Assembly (NCBI GenBank): GCA_025356695.1
Contig: JANXSE010000071.1
Span: 1 to 34,730 of the forward strand
Source of the DNA: Betaproteobacteria bacterium
GTDB lineage: Bacteria; Pseudomonadota; Gammaproteobacteria; Burkholderiales; SG8-41
Length of the DNA: 34,730 nucleotides
Direction: 5' to 3'
Below, in pieces: positions 1-8,789 of this stretch. Position numbers and translations under genes: made by a program. Under the pieces are notes generated by a model that saw nothing but the letters and a program-made list of their open reading frames with translations, was not told where the DNA came from and ran no database searches. How positions within the stretch are numbered: position 1 is the stretch's first letter; each line of letters begins with the position of its first letter.

Positions 1-2412
1 GATCATGCGCTGTGCTTCGACACGGGCTTCATCCACCAAACCGGCAGACAGAAAAGTACGCCCGCAACACAGCGGCCGCGCATCGTCGGTCGCGCGCGGC
101 AGATGCACAAGGTACCCGGCAGCACGCAGTACCGCCAGCGCAGCGCGCGCGTTGTCAGATTCGAAATAATTGTTGAAGGTATCGACCAGCAGCACGACTT
201 CACCGTTGATGGTGCCGCCGCCCTGTGTTGTGCCGGGTCGCGTAAAAAACGTGTCTCCGCTCCATTGTGGCAGCGAACGGCGTGCCGACAGCCCGAGCAG
301 TTTTTCCGACAACCAGGCCAGCCCGGGAACAGAATCGCGCAGGTTCATCAGCGCGGCCAGGCGCGACGCCCACGGCGCGTAGCGCGGCAAATACGCAATC
401 AGACGCGCGCGCAGCGACAGCGGATGGCTCTGCAGGTACTGATACAGGACCTCGATTTTCATCTTCGCCATGTCGACGCCGGTCGGGCATTCGCGCTTGC
501 AGCCCTTGCACGACACGCAGAGATCGAGCGCCGCACGCACGTCTTCCGAAGCAAGCCCCTGGGTACCGAGTTGTCCGGACAGCGCGAGCCTTAAGGTATT
601 GGCGCGGCCGCGCGTCAGATGCTGTTCTTCGCCGGTGGCGCGGAACGACGGGCACATGGTGCCGGCGTCGAACTTGCGGCAATGACCGTTGTTGTTGCAC
701 ATCTCGACGGACTTGGCGAAGCCCTGTCCCTGCGGCGCAGGGTCGCCCTCATGCTCGGACCAGTCCAGCGCAGTAGCCAGTTTCGGCGTCGAATAGCCCG
801 GCGGATAACGGAACAGCGTGCGCTCGTCCATTTTTGACGGCCGCACGATCTTGCCCGGATTCATCAGGCCGGCCGGATCGAACAGGTCCTTGATTTCGCC
901 GAAAGCGCGCGTAATGCGCGGGCCGAACATCGGCGCGATCCATTCCGAGCGCACGAGGCCGTCGCCGTGCTCGCCCGAGTACGCGCCCTTGTATTCGCGC
1001 ACCATGGCGGCGGCCTCTTCGGCAATCGCGCGCATCTTGCGCGCACCGTCTTCGCGCATATTCAATATGGGGCGCACGTGCAGGGTCCCGACCGAGGCAT
1101 GCGCGTACCAGGTGCCGCGCGTGCCGTGCTTTTCGAACACGCGCGTCAGGCGATCGGTGTATTCGGCCAGATGTTCGAGCGGCACCGCGCAATCTTCAAT
1201 GAAAGAAACCGGTTTGCCGTCGCCCTTCATCGACATCATGATGTTGAGGCCGGCTTTGCGCACTTCCCAGAAGTCACGCTGCAGAACGGGGTCGGTGATT
1301 TCGACCACGCTGTCGGGCAGACAGAGTTCGCCCATCAGCTCGACGAGCTGTTTGAGTTTGGCAATCTGCACGGCCTTGTCTTCGCCGGCGAATTCGACCA
1401 GCAGAATCGCATCGGGGTCGCCTTTGACGCAGCGATCGACGATGGGTCGGAAGGCCGGATTGTCGCGCGCGAGACCAATCATGGTGCGATCCACCAGTTC
1501 GACTGCCGTCGGGTCAAGCTTGACGATGTGCTGCGGCACCTCCATCGAACGATAGAAGGTCGGGAAGTGACAGATGCCCAGCGTCTTGTGCGCCGGCAGC
1601 GGCGACAGATTGAGATGGATGCGTTTCGAATAAGCCAGCGTGCCCTCGGAGCCGACCAGCAGATGCGACATGTTGAAGGCGCTGGCGGCAACCGAATCGA
1701 GGTTGTAGCCACCGACGCGGCGCAATACCTTGGGATACCGCGCCTCGATTTCAGCGGCTTCGCGCGCGGCGATGGCGCGCAGCTTCTGCACCAGCTCGCG
1801 ATAACCGGCGGGCGCGTCGAGCGTGGACAAATCAGGTGGCGTGGCGCCGAAGGTGTATTCGGCGCCATCGGCCATTACGGCGTCAATCGCGCGCACGTTG
1901 TGCACCATGTTGCCGTAGCGGATCGAACGCGAACCGCAGCTGTTGTTGCCGGCCATGCCGCCGAGGGTAGCCTGCGCGCTGGTCGAGACATCGACCGGGT
2001 ACCACAGACCATGCGGCTTCAACCAGGCGTTCAACTGGTCGAGCACGACGCCGGGCTGCACACAGACCGTGCGCGCGTCCTTGTCGAACCACAGAATATT
2101 GTTAAGGTACTTGCTGTTGTCGATGATCAGCGCAGCGCCGACCGTCTGGCCGCATTGCGATGTGCCACCGCCGCGCGGCAGCACGGGCACGCCCTCATCC
2201 AGCGCAATCTGCATGGCGATCTGTGCATCGCGCTCGCTTTTCGGCACGACCACGCCGACCGGCTCGATCTGGTAAATCGAAGCGTCGGTCGAATAACGCC
2301 CGCGCGACGCCGCGTCGAACAGCACTTCGCATTCGGTTTCGCGCTTGAGGCGTGCCGCCAGCCGGCTGTCGCCGGTGCGCGGATGAAATGTCAGTGGCGC
2401 GCTGATCGCCAT
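1..2412 (-). CDS. FAD-binding 2-hydroxyacid dehydrogenase with C-terminal Fe-S/CCG region (GlcD/D-lactate dehydrogenase/YdiJ type), 3' partial
   Basis: The reading frame starts at the ATG complementary to 2410-2412, preceded by an AAAGG-type ribosome site, and stays open through the left edge, giving 804 visible codons. Residues 79-88 read PRGGGTSQCG, the flavin-binding turn of the PCMH-type FAD domain; a GlcD-like FAD-oxidase domain with SGEHGDG follows. The C-terminal part carries cysteine motifs for Fe-S clusters: CNNNGHC near 690-710 and CVSCKGCKRECP near 485-525. It ends at the edge with a CCG-type CCGRTF motif near 55-75. Known relatives oxidise D-lactate, glycolate or D-2-hydroxyglutarate and pass electrons through Fe-S clusters. 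Single-chain YdiJ-type proteins are about 1,000 residues, so roughly 200 are missing. It diverges from the glyoxylate aminotransferase gene, which fits a hydroxyacid/oxoacid role, but the exact substrate is unknown. Confidence 0.88.
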   Translation of the reverse strand, partial: MAISAPLTFHPRTGDSRLAARLKRETECEVLFDAASRGRYSTDASIYQIEPVGVVVPKSERDAQIAMQIALDEGVPVLPRGGGTSQCGQTVGAALIIDNSKYLNNILWFDKDARTVCVQPGVVLDQLNAWLKPHGLWYPVDVSTSAQATLGGMAGNNSCGSRSIRYGNMVHNVRAIDAVMADGAEYTFGATPPDLSTLDAPAGYRELVQKLRAIAAREAAEIEARYPKVLRRVGGYNLDSVAASAFNMSHLLVGSEGTLAYSKRIHLNLSPLPAHKTLGICHFPTFYRSMEVPQHIVKLDPTAVELVDRTMIGLARDNPAFRPIVDRCVKGDPDAILLVEFAGEDKAVQIAKLKQLVELMGELCLPDSVVEITDPVLQRDFWEVRKAGLNIMMSMKGDGKPVSFIEDCAVPLEHLAEYTDRLTRVFEKHGTRGTWYAHASVGTLHVRPILNMREDGARKMRAIAEEAAAMVREYKGAYSGEHGDGLVRSEWIAPMFGPRITRAFGEIKDLFDPAGLMNPGKIVRPSKMDERTLFRYPPGYSTPKLATALDWSEHEGDPAPQGQGFAKSVEMCNNNGHCRKFDAGTMCPSFRATGEEQHLTRGRANTLRLALSGQLGTQGLASEDVRAALDLCVSCKGCKRECPTGVDMAKMKIEVLYQYLQSHPLSLRARLIAYLPRYAPWASRLAALMNLRDSVPGLAWLSEKLLGLSARRSLPQWSGDTFFTRPGTTQGGGTINGEVVLLVDTFNNYFESDNARAALAVLRAAGYLVHLPRATDDARPLCCGRTFLSAGLVDEARVEAQRMI

Positions 2413-2479
2413 CGAAAGCCTTTATTGAATGATTATTTTGCGGGTGCGCTGCAGCAAAACAGCCGCAATTATTCGCGGG

Positions 2480-2508
2480 TTGACGCCCCTGTGCAACTTA
2501 ACTATTCT
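2480..2508 (+). promoter_or_regulatory. Probable sigma70 promoter for the aminotransferase gene
   Basis: TTGACG at 2480-2485 is followed after exactly 17 bases by TATTCT at 2503-2508. This is a 5/6 match to the -35 and 4/6 match to the -10 consensus with ideal spacing. It lies in the 130-bp divergent gap and would give a leader of about 30 bases before the ATG at 2543. It is inferred by eye only. Confidence 0.6.
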
Positions 2509-2542
2509 GCCTCACTCTTCAATACCCCCCGACGAGGTCAAC

Positions 2543-3754
2543 ATGGCCGGCATCAGCGGACGCCATTTCCTGCAAATCCCCGGCCCGACCAATGTGCCCG
2601 ATCGTATATTGCGCGCGATCGACAACGCCACCATCGATCACCGCGGCCCCGAATTCCAGAAACTGGGGCAGGACGTGCTGGCGGGCATGAAACACGTCTT
2701 CCAGACGAAATCGCCGGTGATTATTTTCCCGGCCTCGGGCACCGGCGCATGGGAAGCCGCACTCGTCAACACGCTGTCGGCGGGCGACCGCGTGCTGATG
2801 TGCGAAACCGGCCAGTTCGCCACGCTGTGGCAGAACATGGCGAAGAAGCTCGGCCTCGCACCGGAATTCGTCCCCGGCGACTGGCGTCACGGCGTCGATG
2901 CCGCGGCAGTCGAAGCAAAACTGAAGGAAGACAAGAGCCACGCCATCAAAGCCGTCTGCGTGGTGCACAACGAAACCTCGACCGGCGTGACTTCCCGAAT
3001 TGGCGAAGTGCGCAAAGCGATCGACCGCGCCCAACATCCGGCGCTGCTGATGGTCGACACGATTTCATCGCTGGGCTCGATCGACTACCGTCACGACGAA
3101 TGGGGTGTCGACGTCACCGTCGCCGGTTCGCAAAAAGGCCTGATGCTGCCGCCGGGGCTGTCGTTCAACGCGGTCAGCGACAAGGCACTCGCCGCCGGCA
3201 AAACGTCGAAGCTGCCGAAATCGTACTGGAGCTGGGAAGACATGCTCGGCCCCAACAAGAACGGCTTCTTTCCCTACACGCCATCGACCAATCTGCTCTA
3301 CGGCCTGCGCGAAGCGCTCGCCATGCTGCAGGAAGAAGGTCTCGCCAATGTATTCGCGCGCCACGACCGCCACGGCGAAGCCACGCGCCGCGCGGTGCGT
3401 GCCTGGGGTCTCGAAATTCTGTGCCTTGAACCGCTCGAATATTCGAGCGCGCTGACCGCGGTGCTGATGCCGGCGGGCCACGACGAAGCGGCCTTCCGCA
3501 AAGTGGTACTCGACCATTTCAACATGTCGCTTGGCAGCGGACTCGGCAAAATTGCCGGCAAGGTGTTCCGCATCGGCCACCTCGGCGACTTCAACGATCT
3601 GACGCTGATGGGCACACTCGCCGGCGTCGAGATGGGACTGGAACTCGCCGGCGTGCCGCATAAAAAAGGCGGTGTCGCCGCGGCGATGGATACTCTGACG
3701 GCCAGCGCCGCGGGTGCCGCACAAACCACCGCGCCGAAACGCAACGCAGCCTGA
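2543..3754 (+). CDS. sgaA: Serine-glyoxylate aminotransferase-like PLP enzyme (class V aminotransferase)
   Basis: The 403-residue protein begins MAGISGRHFLQIPGPTNVPD, the usual start of serine-glyoxylate/alanine-glyoxylate aminotransferases; the frame is open 38 codons further upstream, but ATG 2543 is the family start and lies about 35 bases after a good promoter. The motif TVAGSQKGLMLPPG places the PLP-binding lysine at K198. DHRGPEF (residues 32-38) and SSALTAV are also typical. The family moves the amino group of serine or alanine to glyoxylate, giving hydroxypyruvate or pyruvate plus glycine in the cytoplasm. The C-terminus ends in an Ala/Thr-rich tail after about residue 380. An orphan Bug gene starts 18 bases downstream, so the two may be co-transcribed. 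The serine versus alanine donor preference cannot be settled here. Confidence 0.87.
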   Translation: MAGISGRHFLQIPGPTNVPDRILRAIDNATIDHRGPEFQKLGQDVLAGMKHVFQTKSPVIIFPASGTGAWEAALVNTLSAGDRVLMCETGQFATLWQNMAKKLGLAPEFVPGDWRHGVDAAAVEAKLKEDKSHAIKAVCVVHNETSTGVTSRIGEVRKAIDRAQHPALLMVDTISSLGSIDYRHDEWGVDVTVAGSQKGLMLPPGLSFNAVSDKALAAGKTSKLPKSYWSWEDMLGPNKNGFFPYTPSTNLLYGLREALAMLQEEGLANVFARHDRHGEATRRAVRAWGLEILCLEPLEYSSALTAVLMPAGHDEAAFRKVVLDHFNMSLGSGLGKIAGKVFRIGHLGDFNDLTLMGTLAGVEMGLELAGVPHKKGGVAAAMDTLTASAAGAAQTTAPKRNAA

Positions 3755-3772
3755 TCCCAACCGGCCGCCGTC

Positions 3773-4747
3773 GTGATCCGGCCACTGCAAATTTCGCTGG
3801 TGTGTGCGGCAATCGCGGGCAGTCTGCTCGCGGTTCAGGCCGTTGCGCAAAACTATCCGGCCAAACCAATTCGCTTTGTCGTGCCCTTCGCGCCGGGCGG
3901 CGGCACCGACATCATCGGCCGCATCGTTGCGCAACAGCTGAATGAAGAGTTGCATCAGCCGGTGGTTGTTGATAACCGTGCCGGTGCCGGCAGCGCGCTC
4001 GGCGCCGAGATCGTCGCCAAATCGCCGGCCGACGGTTACACGCTGTTGTTCGGCAATATCAGTCTCGCTTTCAATCAGGCGCTCTATGCGTCGCTGCCAT
4101 ACGACGCGGTGCGCGATTTTTCGCCGGTGACGCTGACCTCGGTGCAACCCAACATCGTGGTAGTTTATCCGGGATTACCGGCGCAGACGGTGTCCGAATT
4201 CGCCGCGCTGGCGCGCGCCAAGCCGGGCCAATTAACCTACGGCTCGGCCGGCATCGGCTCGGGCACGCATCTGTCGGCGGAATTGCTCGCGCAATCGCTG
4301 AAGATCTCGCTGCTGCACGTGCCCTATCGCGGCACCGGCCCCGCGCTGACCGATACGGTCGGCGGACAGGTGCAGATGATGGTGTCGACCTTCGCGCCGG
4401 CGCTGCCGCTGGTGAAAAGCGGCCGCCTGCGCGCCCTCGGCGTCACCAGCGCGAAACGCTCCGCCGCAACACCAGACATTCCGACGCTGATCGAAGCGGG
4501 TGTGGCCGGTTACGATTACAGCACCTGGTACGGCATTCTTGCGCCGGCGCAAACGCCGCGCGCCGTCATCGATCTCCTGCATCGCAAGACACTGGCGGGG
4601 CTGGCGCGCGAGGACGCCAGACGCAAGCTCGAAGCACAGGGCGTTGAGACCACCACCGACACGCCGTCGGAGTTTCACGCCTTTCTCAAAACGGAAACGC
4701 GCAAGTGGGTGGACGTCGTGCGTGCAGCCGGCATCCCGACCCAATGA
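3773..4747 (+). CDS. Bug/TctC-family periplasmic solute-binding protein (orphan 1)
   Basis: The 324-residue product uses a GTG start 18 bases after the aminotransferase stop. An N-terminal signal peptide (residues about 1-25, ending AVQAVAQ) is followed by NYPAKPIRFVVPFAPGGGTDIIGR, the hallmark opening of Bug proteins. VVDNRAGAGSALGAEIVAKSPADGYT and HVPYRGTGPALTD are further family motifs. Bug proteins bind carboxylates or amides in the periplasm and either feed a TctAB permease or act in sensing; most Burkholderiales copies are not beside a permease. This one sits behind the glyoxylate aminotransferase rather than in the tct operon, which has its own binding protein, so the partner is uncertain. 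The ligand is not predictable from sequence. Confidence 0.93.
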   Translation: MIRPLQISLVCAAIAGSLLAVQAVAQNYPAKPIRFVVPFAPGGGTDIIGRIVAQQLNEELHQPVVVDNRAGAGSALGAEIVAKSPADGYTLLFGNISLAFNQALYASLPYDAVRDFSPVTLTSVQPNIVVVYPGLPAQTVSEFAALARAKPGQLTYGSAGIGSGTHLSAELLAQSLKISLLHVPYRGTGPALTDTVGGQVQMMVSTFAPALPLVKSGRLRALGVTSAKRSAATPDIPTLIEAGVAGYDYSTWYGILAPAQTPRAVIDLLHRKTLAGLAREDARRKLEAQGVETTTDTPSEFHAFLKTETRKWVDVVRAAGIPTQ

Positions 4748-4862
4748 CCATGGCCGGGTTCCGTGCTGCGGTATGATGGCGCCGTAAAGAACGCCGGGTA
4801 ATGGCTCGACAAAACACCGGCTCAAATTGCATCGCACAGTAAACTGAACTGGAGGAGGCCCC

Positions 4863-5879
4863 ATGAAACAATCGATCGCCCTGCATTTCAATCGCATCCG
4901 CATGTTCGCCCTCGTTGCCGCCGCCTGCGCGATGGCCTCGCCCGTCCACGCCGCCGACTGGCAGCCGACCAAACCGGTTGAAATCATTGTTGCCGCCGGC
5001 GCCGGCGGCGCATCCGACCAGATGGCGCGCATGATGCAGGCGGCCATCCAGAAAAACAATTTGATGAAGCAGCCGGTCGTCGTCACGCTGAAGGCCGGTG
5101 CGTCGGGCGGCGAAGCGCTGTTGCACATGAAATCGAGCGCGGGCGACCCGAACAAGGTACTCATCGCTTATTCGCTCATTTACATGCTGCCGCTGTCGGC
5201 GAAGATTCCCTTCGACTGGCGCGATCTGACGCCGGTATCGGTCATCGCACTAGACCAGTTCGTGCTGTGGGACAACACCACGCTGCCGTACAAAAACGTG
5301 AAGGAATTCGTCGCCGCGGCCAAAGCCGCGAACCCGCCGTTCAAGATGGGCGGCACCGGCTCGAAACGCGAGGACCACGTGCTCACCGTGTTCATGGAGA
5401 AAAAGACCGGCGCGAAGTTCGCCTATCTGCCGTATAAATCCGGCGGCGAAGCGGCCACCCAGCTGGTCGGCAACCACACCGCGGCCAACGTTAACAATCC
5501 CTCGGAAAACATTGAGGTGTGGCGCGCCGGCCAGGTCAGGGCGCTGTGCGTGTTCGACAAGGAGCGCATCAGCTACAAGACCAAGGTCACGGAGACCCAA
5601 TCGTGGAACGATATTCCGACCTGCAAGGAAGAGGGCCTCGACATGCAGTATCTGATGCTGCGCGCGATGTTCCTGCCGGGCAAGGTGACCCCCGAACAAA
5701 CGGCGTTCTACGTCGATCTGTTCAAGAAGGTGACGCAGACCGCCGAGTACAAGGATTACATGGAAAAGCAGGCGCTCAAACCGATCTTCCTGACCGGCCC
5801 GGACATGTTGAAATTCCTCGAGGCGGACGAGACGCTGAATAAAGGCCTGATGACCGAGGCGGGATTCGTCGCCAACTGA
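4863..5879 (+). CDS. tctC: TctC-type tricarboxylate-binding protein of the TTT transporter
   Basis: The 338-residue product has a strong ribosome site (GGAGGAGG, about 4851-4858) before the ATG. The signal peptide covers residues 1-30 (ending SPVHA-ADW). The mature start QPTKPVEIIVAAGAGGASDQ is the TctC fold's first strand and anion-binding loop, but it is diverged from the Bug proteins elsewhere in the window, for example YLPYKSGGEAATQLVG. It leads the block tctC-tctB-tctA, the canonical tripartite tricarboxylate transporter set, and is the likely periplasmic receptor for that permease. A GC-rich hairpin follows the stop and may raise tctC expression relative to tctBA. The 115 bp upstream must contain the operon promoter, but no convincing -35/-10 pair was found. 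Confidence 0.9.
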   Translation: MKQSIALHFNRIRMFALVAAACAMASPVHAADWQPTKPVEIIVAAGAGGASDQMARMMQAAIQKNNLMKQPVVVTLKAGASGGEALLHMKSSAGDPNKVLIAYSLIYMLPLSAKIPFDWRDLTPVSVIALDQFVLWDNTTLPYKNVKEFVAAAKAANPPFKMGGTGSKREDHVLTVFMEKKTGAKFAYLPYKSGGEAATQLVGNHTAANVNNPSENIEVWRAGQVRALCVFDKERISYKTKVTETQSWNDIPTCKEEGLDMQYLMLRAMFLPGKVTPEQTAFYVDLFKKVTQTAEYKDYMEKQALKPIFLTGPDMLKFLEADETLNKGLMTEAGFVAN

Positions 5880-5903
5880 TGATGCGGTGATCGGGGGAAT
5901 GCC

Positions 5904-5923
5904 GCCGCCCGCCCATGGGCGGC
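5904..5923. other. GC-rich stem-loop between tctC and tctB
   Basis: The arms GCCGCCC (5904-5910) and GGGCGGC (5917-5923) are perfect complements around a six-base loop. There is no T-run, so it is not a classical intrinsic terminator. Its position right after the binding-protein gene suggests an mRNA-stabilising or attenuating role. That is inference from position. Confidence 0.45.
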
Positions 5924-5958
5924 GCACGCTGCGATAATCACGGCTTGCCGGAAAATTC

Positions 5959-6495
5959 ATGAACGAAACAGAAATCGTCGTCGAAGACCCGACCGCACCG
6001 GCGGATGACTCGCCCGCGGTGACCAGCACCCGCATGGTCGATATGGTCGTCTCCGTATTGCTGCTCGCGTTCGCGGCAATCATGGCATTCGACAACCGGC
6101 GCACCGGCATGGGCTGGGCCTCCGACGGTCCGCAAGCCGGTTATTTCCCGTTTTACCTTTCACTCGTCCTCGGTGCGGCCAGCCTCTACGGTCTCGTAAC
6201 GGCATACCTCAACCGCGGCGGGGCGGACAAAGTCTTCGTCAGCCGCGATCAACTGCGCCGCGTGACGCAGGTTTTTGTGCCGACATTGGTGTTTTGTTTC
6301 TGTACCCAGTGGCTGGGGCTTTATGTCGCAAGCTTTTTGCTGGTCAGTGGTTTCATGCACTGGGTCGGGCGCATTGCGTGGTGGAAATCGCTGCTCACCG
6401 CGCTAATATTCACCGTCGCCATGTTCGTGACCTTCGATCTGGCCTTCGACGTCATCATGCCGAAGGGGCCGCTCGAAGCCCTGTTCGGTCACTAA
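5959..6495 (+). CDS. tctB: TctB-family small membrane subunit of the TTT transporter
   Basis: This 178-residue integral membrane protein lies directly before tctA. After a hydrophilic N-terminus of about 30 residues, four hydrophobic segments are visible: near MVDMVVSVLLLAFAAIMAF, then AGYFPFYLSLVLGAASLYGL, then the pair around VFVPTLVFCFCTQWLGLYVASFLLV and LLTALIFTVAMFVTF. The GxxPxxFP-like AGYFPFYLS is characteristic of TctB. It ends 19 bases before the tctA start. TctB is poorly conserved between families but needed with TctA for cation-coupled uptake. The assignment rests on size, topology and gene order, which agree. Confidence 0.88.
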   Translation: MNETEIVVEDPTAPADDSPAVTSTRMVDMVVSVLLLAFAAIMAFDNRRTGMGWASDGPQAGYFPFYLSLVLGAASLYGLVTAYLNRGGADKVFVSRDQLRRVTQVFVPTLVFCFCTQWLGLYVASFLLVSGFMHWVGRIAWWKSLLTALIFTVAMFVTFDLAFDVIMPKGPLEALFGH

Positions 6496-6514
6496 GGCGA
6501 AGCGACGGACGACG

Positions 6515-8032
6515 ATGGAGGCATTCGGACTTCTACTGCACGGCTTTCAGGTCCTGCTGACATTCAAGATCCTGTCGTTGATGCTGGTCGGCCTGGTGCT
6601 CGGCATTTTCGTTGGCGTGCTGCCCGGCCTGGGCGGACCGAACGGCGTGGCGATTCTGCTGCCGCTTACTTTTACGATGGATCCCACCTCCGCCATCGTC
6701 ATGCTGTCATGCATCTATTGGGGGGCGCTGTTCGGCGGCGCGATCACCTCCATCCTGTTCAACATTCCCGGCGAGGCGTGGTCGGTGGCAACCACGTTCG
6801 ACGGCTATCCGATGGCGCAGCAGGGCCGCGCCGCCGAAGCATTGACCGCCGCATTCACCTCGTCGTTCATCGGTTCACTGGTCGCCGTGCTGATGATCAC
6901 CTTTCTCGCCCCCGGCATCGCCTCGTTCGCCCTGCGTTTCGGCCCGCCGGAGTTCTTCGCCGTCTATCTGCTGACCTTCTGTTCTTTCGTCGGACTCGGC
7001 CGCGAAGACAAACACAAGACGATCATTTCGATGACGCTCGGCCTGCTGATTGCCGGCATCGGTATGGATACCGTGTCGGGCCAGCTGCGTATGACCTTCG
7101 GGCTCGAGGAACTGTTTCGCGGCATCAATTTTCTGGTTGCCGTGATCGGTCTCTTCGGCATCAGCGAAATCCTGCTGACCATGGAAGAGCGCCTCGCGCT
7201 GCGCGGCCATGCCGCAAAAATCAGCCTGCGCGTGGTGTGGAGCGTGTGGAAAGATCTGCCGAAATACTGGGCGACGCTACTGCGTTCTTCCGCCATTGGT
7301 TGCTGGCTCGGCATCACGCCGGGCGGCGCGATTGCCGCCTCCTTCATGGGCTACAACGTGGCGAAACGTTTCGCCAAAGACAAGGAAAGTTTCGGCAAGG
7401 GCCGCATCGAGGGCGTGTTCGCGCCGGAAACGGCGGCACATGCCTCCGGCACCGCCGCACTCTTGCCGATGCTGGCGCTGGGCATCCCGGGTTCGGGCAC
7501 GGCGGCGATCCTGCTCGGCGGGCTGATGGTATGGGGCCTCAATCCGGGCCCGCTGCTGTTCGTCGAACACAAGGACTTCGTGTGGGGCCTGATCGCCTCC
7601 ATGTACCTCGGCAATGTCGTGGGGCTGGTGATCGTGCTGTCGACGGTGCCGATTTTCGCCGCCGTGCTGCGCGTGCCGTTTGCCGCGGTGGCGCCGATGA
7701 TCATCGTCTCGTGTGCGGTCGGTGCCTATGCCATCCAGAATGCCATGTTCGACATCTGGCTGATGCTGGGGTTCGGCGTGGTCGGCTATGTGTTCAAGAA
7801 AATCGACATCCCGCTGGCGCCGTTCACGCTGGCGCTGGTCCTGGGCAACCGCGCGGAAGATGCTTTCCGGCTGTCGATGATCGGCGCCGGCGGCGACATG
7901 CGCGTGTTCTGGTCGAACGGCCTGGTCGGCTCGATCACCACGCTCGCGCTGGTGCTGCTGTTCTGGTCGCTGATCGCGGCGGGGATTAAAAAAATACGGG
8001 GCCCGCGTCATGGCGTCGAACATACGGGTTGA
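6515..8032 (+). CDS. tctA: TctA-family large permease subunit of the TTT transporter
   Basis: The 505-residue polytopic membrane protein has about 11-12 hydrophobic segments. It shows the duplicated TctA signature loops: VGVLPGLGGPNGVAILLPLT near residues 33-52 and LGITPGGAIAASFMGYNVAK near 267-286, and ALGIPGSGTAAILLGGLMVWGL further on. GALFGGAITSILFNIPGE is also typical. TctA forms the transport channel that moves tricarboxylates or related acids, driven by Na+ or H+, after delivery by TctC. The last 23 bases overlap the downstream crotonase gene, which points to translational coupling. This is the only TctA/TctB pair in the window, although four binding proteins are encoded. Confidence 0.95.
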   Translation: MEAFGLLLHGFQVLLTFKILSLMLVGLVLGIFVGVLPGLGGPNGVAILLPLTFTMDPTSAIVMLSCIYWGALFGGAITSILFNIPGEAWSVATTFDGYPMAQQGRAAEALTAAFTSSFIGSLVAVLMITFLAPGIASFALRFGPPEFFAVYLLTFCSFVGLGREDKHKTIISMTLGLLIAGIGMDTVSGQLRMTFGLEELFRGINFLVAVIGLFGISEILLTMEERLALRGHAAKISLRVVWSVWKDLPKYWATLLRSSAIGCWLGITPGGAIAASFMGYNVAKRFAKDKESFGKGRIEGVFAPETAAHASGTAALLPMLALGIPGSGTAAILLGGLMVWGLNPGPLLFVEHKDFVWGLIASMYLGNVVGLVIVLSTVPIFAAVLRVPFAAVAPMIIVSCAVGAYAIQNAMFDIWLMLGFGVVGYVFKKIDIPLAPFTLALVLGNRAEDAFRLSMIGAGGDMRVFWSNGLVGSITTLALVLLFWSLIAAGIKKIRGPRHGVEHTG

Positions 8033-8789
8033 GCGCGCGAACGGCATTGCCACACTTGCGCTGAGCAATCCGGGCAAACTCAACGCGCTCGACCGCGCGC
8101 TGTGGGAAGGTCTCGCCACCGCCATGAATCAGTTGTCGGCCGACGACGCACTGCGCTGTGTCGTATTGCGCGGCGCCGGCGACGAAGCCTTCGCTGCGGG
8201 TGCTGACATCGCCGAATTCGCCACCGAGCGCGCCGATGCAGCGCAGGCGGCGAAGTACGGCGCGCTCATCCACGACGCCATGCAGGCGGTGGCGCGTTGC
8301 CGCCATCCGGTGATTGCCATGATCAAGGGCGCCTGCGTCGGCGGCGGCCTCGAAATCGCCGCGATGTGCGATCTGCGCATCTGTGGCGAAAGCAGCCGCT
8401 TCGGCGTGCCGATCAAGAACCTCGGCCTGACGATGGGCTACGGCGAATTGCAGGGCGTGCTGGCCGTCGCCGGCCGCGCCGTGGTGCTGGAAATTCTGCT
8501 CGAAGGCCGTGTCTTTGGCGCACAGGAAGCGCTCGCGAAACGGCTGGTCAACCGTGTGGTCGCCGATGCCGAAGTCGAACGCGAAGCCTACGCGATGGCC
8601 ACGCGCATCGCCGCGGGCGCACCGCTGGTGGCGCGCTGGCACAAACAATATATCGAGCGTTTGAATCCGCTGCCGCAGGTATCGCCCGAGGAATGGAACG
8701 AAGGTTTCGCCTGTTTTGACACCGCCGATTACGAGACCGGCGTGGCGGCCTTTCTCGCCAAGACCAAACCGCAGTTCGAAGGCCGCTGA
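8010..8789 (+). CDS. Enoyl-CoA hydratase/isomerase (crotonase) family protein, atypical active site
   Basis: The 259-residue protein has the crotonase fold. AAGADIAEF at residues 62-70 and CVGGGLEIAAMCDLRI at about 109-124 form the CoA/oxyanion region. Of the two catalytic glutamates of classical enoyl-CoA hydratase, the first is present (E115). The second, normally in a QPEI-like motif, is replaced: the sequence reads FGVPIKNLG with I135. GAGG is likewise replaced by GYGE near 143-146. The enzyme may therefore catalyse another crotonase reaction such as isomerisation, decarboxylation or hydrolysis. The start overlaps tctA by 23 bases, so it is probably co-expressed with the transporter and may act on the imported substrate after CoA activation. 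The next gene begins directly after its stop. Confidence 0.88.
   Translation: MASNIRVERANGIATLALSNPGKLNALDRALWEGLATAMNQLSADDALRCVVLRGAGDEAFAAGADIAEFATERADAAQAAKYGALIHDAMQAVARCRHPVIAMIKGACVGGGLEIAAMCDLRICGESSRFGVPIKNLGLTMGYGELQGVLAVAGRAVVLEILLEGRVFGAQEALAKRLVNRVVADAEVEREAYAMATRIAAGAPLVARWHKQYIERLNPLPQVSPEEWNEGFACFDTADYETGVAAFLAKTKPQFEGR

Noticed and set aside
967..3429. 820-codon open frame on the plus strand over the dehydrogenase and aminotransferase genes
   Set aside because: It is antisense to a gene with clear FAD and Fe-S motifs, then overlaps the aminotransferase in another frame; the protein is Arg/His/Gln-rich with no family motif, typical of GC-rich shadow frames.
4772..4777. TATGAT as -10 box for the tct operon
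   Set aside because: No acceptable -35 lies 16-18 bases upstream.
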